DNA from: Bdellovibrio reynosensis
GTDB lineage: Bacteria > Bdellovibrionota > Bdellovibrionia > Bdellovibrionales > Bdellovibrionaceae
Reading direction: 5' to 3'
DNA length: 64,000 nucleotides
NCBI RefSeq assembly: GCF_022814725.1
Contig: NZ_CP093442.1
Coordinates: forward strand, 1,922,001-1,986,000
The notes under the pieces were generated by a model. It had not been told where the DNA came from and did no database searches. It worked only from the letters and a program-made list of their open reading frames with translations. Below, in pieces: positions 57,938-64,000 of this stretch (within the stretch, counting starts at the first letter, position 1; every line of letters starts with the position of its first letter). A program made the translations under genes and the position numbers.

Positions 57938-59023
57938 TTACATGTCTAATGTTGGAAGAACTTCAGACTCTAAAGTCTCGCGAAGTGCATTCAATGCATC
58001 GATGGCTTTTTGTGTGCGCGCACGGCCGTCGTGAGTGAAGATCGCTTGACCGAAGTCACCACCCTTAGCTGGGCGGATAGCTTGGATTAGCTGAATGCAA
58101 TTTAAGATATCTGCTTCAACACGACTTGCTAGTTCAGCATCCACTTTTTCAACCAAAGCTTTTACGCCAGGTCCTTTAGCATCACGGTAGTTCCCAGTAT
58201 AGATGCTGTAGATAGAACGAACGTTGAAAGAAAAGTCGTTTAATGAATTCCAAGCAAATGGAGATTCCACCAATGCCATATTTGCAGACGCAATATCGCC
58301 ACCCATTGGGTCAGACATTTTACCGTTAGCAACTTCATCAGCAATGCCGATCATGCCTTGGATGAATTCTTCCATAACTGCTCTTTCAGAAGAGTAGATT
58401 TGGTTATTAACACCTGGTTGGCTGATGATCTTAACATAACCTGGCGTTGTCGGATCTTCTGGGTCATGATTTTTTGACCAAGCATTTGCAAGGTTCGCTG
58501 TGTATTCAGCAAGCAAAGCTGCCGTCGCTTTAGCGTATTCAAGCTGTTTTGCTGTCAATGAAGAAACCGGTTTGTTGTTTGAAGTTTTACCTTCGCCGAA
58601 CAATAAATATTCAATTGTGTGGAAACCTTGAAGAGTCACTGGCAAATTTCTTACGAAATCAGTAGAGATTGCGCGGTTGCCAGAAAGAACTGCATCAAGA
58701 TCCAATTTGTTTAATGGCCAAGTATCAAGCATTGGATCGATACCCAAAGAATCAACTGGTCCAAAAAGGAATGCTTCAGAACTTTCCCAAGGAATACGAG
58801 TCACGCGCCATTGATTTTGCGCTGCTGTTAATGTTTCAGTCGTTGGATTTGCAGCTAACGCAGATACAGCAGTGCTTAGGTTAGCAGCTTCTGTGGCTAA
58901 ATCATTATAGGTTGCAAGAATAACTTTATAAGAAATATGGTTGATAATTTCTTTGTTCGTGGCAGCTTGAGCAGTTAAGCCCATGAAAGCAATTGCCATC
59001 GCCATCATTTTTAGTGTTTTCAT
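57938..59023 (-). CDS. Imelysin-family periplasmic protein
   Basis: 361 aa with a signal peptide (about residues 1-21, AQA/A). The imelysin GxHxxE motif is GFHTIE (133-138). The protein is helical throughout. Imelysins (EfeO/IrpA/ICMP type) bind metal and assist iron uptake. The upstream porin-like gene and the downstream di-haem gene complete a classical iron-related set. The gaps are 11 and 14 bp. Confidence 0.9.
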   Translation of the reverse strand: MKTLKMMAMAIAFMGLTAQAATNKEIINHISYKVILATYNDLATEAANLSTAVSALAANPTTETLTAAQNQWRVTRIPWESSEAFLFGPVDSLGIDPMLDTWPLNKLDLDAVLSGNRAISTDFVRNLPVTLQGFHTIEYLLFGEGKTSNNKPVSSLTAKQLEYAKATAALLAEYTANLANAWSKNHDPEDPTTPGYVKIISQPGVNNQIYSSERAVMEEFIQGMIGIADEVANGKMSDPMGGDIASANMALVESPFAWNSLNDFSFNVRSIYSIYTGNYRDAKGPGVKALVEKVDAELASRVEADILNCIQLIQAIRPAKGGDFGQAIFTHDGRARTQKAIDALNALRETLESEVLPTLDM

Positions 59024-59034
59024 CTTTTCTCCTT

Positions 59035-60375
59035 TTAATTAAAACGATCTAAATCAAATCCGAATGCAAAGTTGGCTTGCGATGTTTCAGGCAAACCTAA
59101 AAGTTCGGTGTTCTCTCTTAAGAACTGAAACTTTAAGAATGCCGCTGTGTCGAAGAACCACACAAAACCCGCCGAACGTTTGCTAACGTCATAGCGTTGG
59201 TTTTTATTGATTGTTCCCTGGACGTCTGCAAACGTGTCCACGTGCTCTGCTTTCACATAAACAGTGAAGTCTTCAAAGGCATCATAAGAAAGCTGCACAC
59301 TTTCAAGAACAGCTTTATGTCCTAAAGGCGCAAAACCTTTTGGTTTGGCTAGTCCGCCCAAAGTGGCATTTCTTTGCGACACGATATCGGAATTGCTCAA
59401 ATCACCGTAAATAAGTTCACCGGCAAAACCCACTCTTTCATATTTATAAGTCGCCATCGCTGAATCTAAAGTAACAACGGCATCTTCAGTCATCTTGTCG
59501 ACTTTGTAGCGGTTGCCGGTGGTATTACCTTGGTATCGGCCAATCGCGATACCTGAACCTTTCACCACATCACCCCATTCAAGGCTGATTAAAGTTGCGA
59601 TGTCATCTGCATTGGAAGTTTCAAAGTGACGTTGATATCCACCACCGACCCAAGAATAAGTTCTGAAAAATTCAGAGTTTAAACCACTGATCGCGGCACC
59701 TCTTAAAGTGAAGGCATTGTATTTTTGCTCTAACTGCACGCCCATCTCAGTCCAACCCACAGGGATCATGCGTCCTTCGACATCAGAAGCGATAATGCTT
59801 GCTGTACGAGATGGTTTTGTAAGAACTGAACCTAAAGCGATGAAAACAGGAAACTTACCGACCTTCAGAGCGGTGTGGGTCTTTGTGAAGGTTTTTTTGT
59901 AATAGAATTCAGGAAGTACGACCTCCCCGCCCTTTTCAATTTCAGATTCAAATTCACCGAATTCTTCGAAGGGATCAAACTCAATGGTTGTTCCTACACC
60001 ACCATGTTCGATTTCCACTTCGAATTCGATTTTAGAATTTTCGTTTAACAGATACTCACCTTCGAAGGCGATTTCTGCTAAATCCATTTCACGGCGAATG
60101 ATGGGTTTTAAGTTTTGAACTGTTTTGAAAGTCTCTCGTTGGCCGAAAACCATATAGCCATAGGATTTAAATTCGAGCTTTGGAAACTCAGAAGAACTTT
60201 TAGCAGTCGTTACGAGTTTCAATTCAGTTTGTTCTTTTTGATCTTCATCCTTTTGATCTTCAACAGGGGCATTCAGTTTCGTTGAAGTTTCAGAATTTAC
60301 AGGAACAGCAGGAGTTTGCGCATAGGCTAAATGTTGAAAATTTAAAAGAGCGAAAACGAGTATAAGTTTTTTCAT
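59035..60375 (-). CDS. Predicted outer-membrane porin-like protein of the imelysin operon
   Basis: 446 aa from the ATG with GGAG about 12 nt upstream. Earlier in-frame codons are not signal-like. Signal peptide LILVFALLNFQHLAYA, an acidic Glu/Lys-rich linker, then about 16 amphipathic strands with frequent Tyr/Phe (YGYMVFGQRETFKTVQNLK, VYVKAEHVDTF). The end FAFGFDLDRFN is barrel-like. It is probably the outer-membrane pore feeding the periplasmic imelysin. Acidic patches near FDPFEEFGEFESEIE suggest cation handling. Confidence 0.75.
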   Translation of the reverse strand: MKKLILVFALLNFQHLAYAQTPAVPVNSETSTKLNAPVEDQKDEDQKEQTELKLVTTAKSSSEFPKLEFKSYGYMVFGQRETFKTVQNLKPIIRREMDLAEIAFEGEYLLNENSKIEFEVEIEHGGVGTTIEFDPFEEFGEFESEIEKGGEVVLPEFYYKKTFTKTHTALKVGKFPVFIALGSVLTKPSRTASIIASDVEGRMIPVGWTEMGVQLEQKYNAFTLRGAAISGLNSEFFRTYSWVGGGYQRHFETSNADDIATLISLEWGDVVKGSGIAIGRYQGNTTGNRYKVDKMTEDAVVTLDSAMATYKYERVGFAGELIYGDLSNSDIVSQRNATLGGLAKPKGFAPLGHKAVLESVQLSYDAFEDFTVYVKAEHVDTFADVQGTINKNQRYDVSKRSAGFVWFFDTAAFLKFQFLRENTELLGLPETSQANFAFGFDLDRFN

Positions 60376-60440
60376 AAGTGTCAGCTTCTCCGGTCGGATG
60401 GCCGTTTTAGAGAAGCAAGACATGAAGGTCAAAGATGCGC

Positions 60441-60477
60441 GGAAAAAAGGCATTCAACTGAGAATAAGCTGAATGCC
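60441..60477 (-). terminator. Rho-independent terminator
   Basis: GGCATTCAACT (60449-60459) pairs with AGCTGAATGCC (60467-60477), 10 of 11 bp, followed on the minus strand by TTTTTTCC. It ends the HIT/DUF1653 unit just before the porin operon. Confidence 0.8.
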
Positions 60478-60505
60478 AAATGATAGCTTAATGAAAACGT
60501 GAAAT

Positions 60506-60739
60506 TTATTTATAGAGAAACTTGAAACGTGGAACCTTAGTTCCGTCAACTTCCACGAGTTCTGCCCACATTTTCACAGGACGACACCACAGTCTTCCGA
60601 GGGGATTATCGTACAGAGCTTCGTAAAGTACCACGTCTTCCAAAGATTCACTGTGCTTGCCGACGCCAATGACTCGGTAAGGCTTACCCTTGTAGTGTTG
60701 ATAAATAGCGCCAGGAACAATTTCAGATTCTGCCGACAT
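60506..60739 (-). CDS. DUF1653 small protein
   Basis: 77 aa. The VPGAIYQHYKGKPYRVIGVG start and later RLWCRPVKMWAELVEV are the DUF1653 pattern, a compact beta-rich domain with unknown biochemical role found alone in many bacteria. It starts 9 bp after the HIT gene stop, so the two are co-transcribed. Confidence 0.85.
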   Translation of the reverse strand: MSAESEIVPGAIYQHYKGKPYRVIGVGKHSESLEDVVLYEALYDNPLGRLWCRPVKMWAELVEVDGTKVPRFKFLYK

Positions 60740-60748
60740 GACATCCTC

Positions 60749-61144
60749 CTAGATATTTAAGTGCTTAATAATTTCCGCTTGGATTTGTTTCATTTCAGCT
60801 TCAGATCTTTTTTGCGCACGTTTAAAATCAAGATCAGGAATCGACCACGCTGGAATCAAGTGAAGATGATAATGAGGCACTTCAAATCCAGCAACTATTT
60901 GTCCCACGCGCGGAGAGCCCGACGCTTTCAAAATCGCTTTACCAATTTTTTGAGAAACTTTGTGAAGTTCTGCATAGGTATCAGGTGGCACTTCAGTCCA
61001 ATGATTGATCTCTTCTTTGCAGATCACCAAAGTGTGTCCCAAATTCACTTGATCCAAAGCTAGAAATGAAAGGATTTTTTCATCTTCATAAATTTTATAG
61101 CAAGGAAGTTCACCATTAATAATTTTAGTAAATACAGAAGCCAT
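60749..61144 (-). CDS. HIT-family nucleotide hydrolase
   Basis: 131 aa from the ATG with AAAGGA 6 nt upstream. SVFTKIINGELPCYKIYEDE at the N-terminus and the histidine triad PHYHLHLIPAW near residue 98 are present. It is an HinT/Fhit-type purine nucleoside phosphoramidase or dinucleotide hydrolase. Cytosolic. The triad is intact. Confidence 0.92.
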   Translation of the reverse strand: MASVFTKIINGELPCYKIYEDEKILSFLALDQVNLGHTLVICKEEINHWTEVPPDTYAELHKVSQKIGKAILKASGSPRVGQIVAGFEVPHYHLHLIPAWSIPDLDFKRAQKRSEAEMKQIQAEIIKHLNI

Positions 61145-61260
61145 GTTTGTTCCTTTAAAACGATTCGTAATGAGACATTGGCCTAGATTCCATAATTCTT
61201 CAATACTTGCCAGCAACAATTATAAATGGATTACTAATCTTGACGTGGTAGGTTATTTCT

Positions 61261-61941
61261 ATGAGTTACATTTTTCTACTTGAAGACGATCCCATGGTCG
61301 GAAAAGCCATTCAACTGCAATTAGAGCTTGAAGGTTATAAGGTAGAATGGGCTCCGTCTTTATCGGAAGCTCGCAAATTTCTTGGTCAAAAGACAGCTCT
61401 TCCAGATCTATTTTTATTGGATGTGAATTTACCAGACGGCAGTGGTTTTGATTTTTGCCAGTGGATGCGTGAAGAAGAAATCATGACTCCAGTGATCTTT
61501 CTTACAGCGAGAACTGATGAAGAAAGTGTGGTTAAAGGTTTTGAGCTGGGTGCAAATGATTATGTTAGAAAACCTTTCAGTCCTCGAGAGCTTATTGCAC
61601 GCATTAAAAACCAACTGTCAGATAAAAAGCCAAGCTTGGACCTGATCCGTTACGCAGGTCTTACCTTGATTAAAAACCAGCAGGTCTTAAAAAGCGGAGA
61701 GTCTTTAATCAGCTTGAACCGTCGTGAGTTTGAAATTTTAACGACTTTCTTTGAACAACCTGAAACTATTGTTACACGTGAACAACTTATTGGCCGTCTT
61801 GCCTCCGGTGATGAAATCTTTGATCGCACTGTTGATTCCCATATAAGCCATATTCGCGCAAAGCTGCAAAAAAATGGAATCAAGGAAGTAAAGATTAATT
61901 CTGTCTATGGCCAAGGCTATCGCCTTGAAAAAAGCCTATGA
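61261..61941 (+). CDS. OmpR-family response regulator
   Basis: 226 aa. The receiver has IFLLEDDPMVG, phosphoacceptor Asp in LFLLDVNLPDGSG, FLTAR and YVRKPFSP. A winged helix follows (LNRREFEILTTFFEQPETIV, TVDSHISHIRAKL, NSVYGQGYRLEK). It regulates transcription as a dimer on direct-repeat sites. It overlaps its kinase gene in ATGA. Confidence 0.95.
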   Translation: MSYIFLLEDDPMVGKAIQLQLELEGYKVEWAPSLSEARKFLGQKTALPDLFLLDVNLPDGSGFDFCQWMREEEIMTPVIFLTARTDEESVVKGFELGANDYVRKPFSPRELIARIKNQLSDKKPSLDLIRYAGLTLIKNQQVLKSGESLISLNRREFEILTTFFEQPETIVTREQLIGRLASGDEIFDRTVDSHISHIRAKLQKNGIKEVKINSVYGQGYRLEKSL

Positions 61942-63329
61942 TTATAAAACCCCTTATTAGACGAAACTTTTTTATTTTTGCTTCCAGCGCCTTGGTGTTC
62001 ATCATGATCGCCGTCTTTACCACGTGGATCATGACAAGCTTTGAGCGCGACCGTATGTTTACCCGGCCGGCAAAGATGAATCGCACACTTTTAAGTTCAT
62101 TTGATGAAGATCCCTTTGTCGCACTTTCGAGGCTTAAAGAATTTTCGCAAAAAACCAGCGGTGATCAGCATGATTTGATCGATGCTGAAGGCGTAAGCCT
62201 GGTGGAATTAAAGCAAGTCCTTGAGCCTTTAGATTCTGAGCAGCTACAGAAACTTCAAAGCGATCAATCTGTGCAGCTGAAAAAATCGATCGGACCTGGC
62301 CAGCCGCCGATGATCGTTTCCACCACTAACAAGCCCGGAGTATTCCTATTAAGCCGCCTAGGGCCTCCGCCAGGTAAACCGCCAGTGGGTCCGTTTGTAT
62401 TACTTGGTTCTCTCATCTTATGTGTTTTAATCTCAATTGGTTTAGCTTTGATTTATCAATTTTCTAAATACCGCGCTCGTGCGGAGGAAGCCTTCTCTGT
62501 GCTTTCTTCTTTAAGAGACGGAAAACTTTCGGCGCGCATGCCAGAACGAAAATACGATGAGTTGTCTCCGTTAATCACAGCATTCAACCAAATGGCGGGA
62601 GATATCGAGGGAGTGGTTGATCAATTGCGTAGGGCCGACCATTCCCGACGGGAACTTTTGCAGGACTTGGCCCATGACTTAAGGACTCCTTTAACTTCTT
62701 TAAAAACTTTTTTGGATACATTGAAATATTCCAGCGAAAAATTAACAGAAAATAAACGTCAGGAAATTTTAGATCTGTGTTCTTCGGAAGTAGAATATTT
62801 TGGAAAGCTAGTGGAGGATTTATTATTCTTAGCGCAGATCACAGAGCCAAAATACTCTTTAGGCACAGAACATCTGGATCTGCGCGAAAGAGTGGCTGAT
62901 CAAATGACCGTATTTCGCCAACGTTATCCTAATATTGATTTCAAAATTGAAACCGCTGGGGATGATTTTCAGATCACCGGTTCTACCAAATTGATGGATC
63001 GCTTATTGCGGAATGCATTTGAAAATTCATGCTCTTTTGCCCGTCACAAGATCTTAGTGAAAATTGAAAGTCATTTCAAAGAATTAAGATTTTCTTTAAT
63101 CGATGATGGGCCTGGCTTTTCAGAAAAAACCCTGGCTGAATTTGGAACAAAAAAAGCCAGCCGCCAGTTAGTTAGTGATTCTGAGCATAAGCGAATTTCT
63201 GTCGGCATTGGCTCTGTGATCATGAAAGAAATTGCGACACTTCATTTAGGTCACATCAGTGCAGAAAATATCTTAGAGCATGATAAGGTCATTGGGGCGA
63301 AAGTCTCTTTTTGGTTCACTAAACTGTAG
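61938..63329 (+). CDS. Sensor histidine kinase, partner of the OmpR-type regulator
   Basis: 463 aa. TM1 is about residues 10-35. The periplasmic domain (36-145) ends in a proline stretch, GPPPGKPPVGP. TM2 is about 154-175, then HAMP, HisKA (LLQDLAHDLRTPLTSLKTF, the phospho-His) and HATPase (RNAFENSCSFA, IDDGPGFS). The G2 glycine loop near the end is less typical (RISVGIGSVIMKE). The TM layout and the ATGA overlap mark a classical two-component pair. Confidence 0.93.
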   Translation: MIIKPLIRRNFFIFASSALVFIMIAVFTTWIMTSFERDRMFTRPAKMNRTLLSSFDEDPFVALSRLKEFSQKTSGDQHDLIDAEGVSLVELKQVLEPLDSEQLQKLQSDQSVQLKKSIGPGQPPMIVSTTNKPGVFLLSRLGPPPGKPPVGPFVLLGSLILCVLISIGLALIYQFSKYRARAEEAFSVLSSLRDGKLSARMPERKYDELSPLITAFNQMAGDIEGVVDQLRRADHSRRELLQDLAHDLRTPLTSLKTFLDTLKYSSEKLTENKRQEILDLCSSEVEYFGKLVEDLLFLAQITEPKYSLGTEHLDLRERVADQMTVFRQRYPNIDFKIETAGDDFQITGSTKLMDRLLRNAFENSCSFARHKILVKIESHFKELRFSLIDDGPGFSEKTLAEFGTKKASRQLVSDSEHKRISVGIGSVIMKEIATLHLGHISAENILEHDKVIGAKVSFWFTKL

Positions 63330-63386
63330 TTCCATATTGCCTCCATAGTTTCTGAATATTCTAAAGCCATCTAACAAGGTGGCTTT

Positions 63387-64000
63387 ATGCTTTTAAGAAT
63401 GGCGATTATACTATTAACTTTTCTTCCTATAACGGCTTTTGCTCAGTCTATGTGGGGCACTGGTATGTGGGGTGGAATGCAAAGCTGTCCTTACCCTACC
63501 CGCGCAGCTGCCGGTGCTACGAGCATTGATGATGGGACTAAGGAAATTCAAGAAGCCATTAAAGAAGCTCAGCAAGAAATCCGTGATAAGAAGTCTGACA
63601 AGAAGAAAGCGGACCGTGCTGCTGAAAAATCTAGGACGGAAATCAGTAAATCTTTGAATGATCCTTATGCTGAGTCAGTTTTAGCTCACATCGAAAATTT
63701 CCGTCGCTGCAATGAGTACGCAAGCCAGCAACCTTCTGCTGATCCGACTGTAACTAGTCAGGAAGGTGAACACATGATCGCTAATGCGAACATCCTGCCG
63801 TTGCAGGGATTCACTTCTAGTGAATGGAATCAAGTTTGTGATCGCTCGAAAAGTGGTTCAGTTAACGCCAGCATCTGCGCTTCACCTAAATATTCTGCGG
63901 GTAAAAGTAACGATTCAAACTGTCGTAAGGCTTTAAGCGAATTCCGCAAGCAATACGGCGAGTCGCAAAAACTGCAAAAAGATATTGAAGGACTTGAGGA
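63387..64000 (+). CDS. Secreted coiled-coil protein, truncated by window end
   Basis: ATG with AAGGTGG upstream. Signal peptide MLLRMAIILLTFLPITAFA, then SMWGTGMWGGMQSCPYP, then a Lys/Glu/Asp helix (KEIQEAIKEAQQEIRDKKSD) predicted as coiled coil. At least 204 codons are visible without a stop. Cysteines occur near SCPYP, RRCNE, QVCDRS and SICAS. The remainder lies outside the window. No family is recognised. Confidence 0.7.
   Translation, partial: MLLRMAIILLTFLPITAFAQSMWGTGMWGGMQSCPYPTRAAAGATSIDDGTKEIQEAIKEAQQEIRDKKSDKKKADRAAEKSRTEISKSLNDPYAESVLAHIENFRRCNEYASQQPSADPTVTSQEGEHMIANANILPLQGFTSSEWNQVCDRSKSGSVNASICASPKYSAGKSNDSNCRKALSEFRKQYGESQKLQKDIEGLE

Noticed and set aside
60449-60477. Possible Fur box upstream of the porin/imelysin operon
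   Set aside because: The inverted repeat lacks the GATAATGATAATC pattern and ends in a U tract on the minus strand. It is a terminator for the DUF1653/HIT unit.

Overview
The window looks like a chromosomal segment of a motile, Gram-negative predatory-type bacterium of the Bdellovibrio lineage (Bdellovibrionota). This is an inference. It rests on the mix of two short tandem flagellins with fliD and fliS, a Pal lipoprotein operon, many secreted lipoproteins and beta-barrel proteins, several hybrid histidine kinases, PilZ and cyclic-nucleotide-binding proteins, and the moderate GC content judged by eye. No rRNA or tRNA gene, CRISPR array or prophage was recognised. Most genes sit in tight blocks with 1-4 bp stop/start overlaps and Rho-independent terminators between convergent units.

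Layout. 1-9.6 kb: small secreted proteins, a NUDIX hydrolase, a cyclic-nucleotide-binding protein, an outer-membrane barrel, nnrD, map, a MarR regulator, a proline-rich secreted protein with a possible lysozyme-like domain, an RlmM-like methyltransferase and a PilZ protein. Two short genes here (29 and 100 codons) have sigma-28-like promoters. 9.6-15 kb: a coiled-coil secreted protein, a two-TM protein, and a minus-strand operon pal - DUF4398 - cpoB-like - tsaD - rsmA - smpB. 15-21.3 kb: a 978-aa zinc-metallopeptidase/propeller/barrel protein, a DUF2802 protein and a VWA lipoprotein.

21.4-33.8 kb: one long minus-strand array running fliD - fliS - FliT-like - TPR - MAF-like - two GT9 glycosyltransferases - unknown - histidine kinase - response regulator - rsmD - coaD - aminotransferase. 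It probably combines flagellar-cap assembly, surface (possibly flagellin) glycosylation and signalling. 34-38.1 kb: a FlaG-like gene behind a sigma-28-like promoter and two flagellin genes. Between the flagellins lies a REP-associated tyrosine transposase (RAYT) gene with three 35-bp REP-like copies and an exact 14 x 7-bp tandem repeat. Long non-coding stretches here hold direct repeats, a 44-nt stem-loop and palindromes.

38.6-46.9 kb: a 3D-domain lipoprotein (cell-wall enzyme fold), a large hybrid kinase, and a ferredoxin - nth - DoxX - thiB - thiP - thiQ operon for thiamine uptake. 47-54 kb: a GNAT enzyme, a lipoprotein, elbB, ddl, a second hybrid kinase, a glycine-rich lipoprotein and a zinc-ribbon protein. 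54-64 kb: an aldehyde-dehydrogenase homologue lacking key catalytic residues, cheD, an imelysin / di-haem oxidoreductase / porin-like operon, a DUF1653 gene, a HIT protein, an OmpR-type two-component pair, and a secreted protein cut off by the window end.

The parts most worth following up are the RAYT/REP/tandem-repeat island between the flagellins, the sigma-28-type small transcripts, the GT9/MAF-like cluster fused to the fliD operon, and the degenerate aldehyde dehydrogenase. Start sites were chosen from visible Shine-Dalgarno (SD) motifs and are less certain where none is visible.
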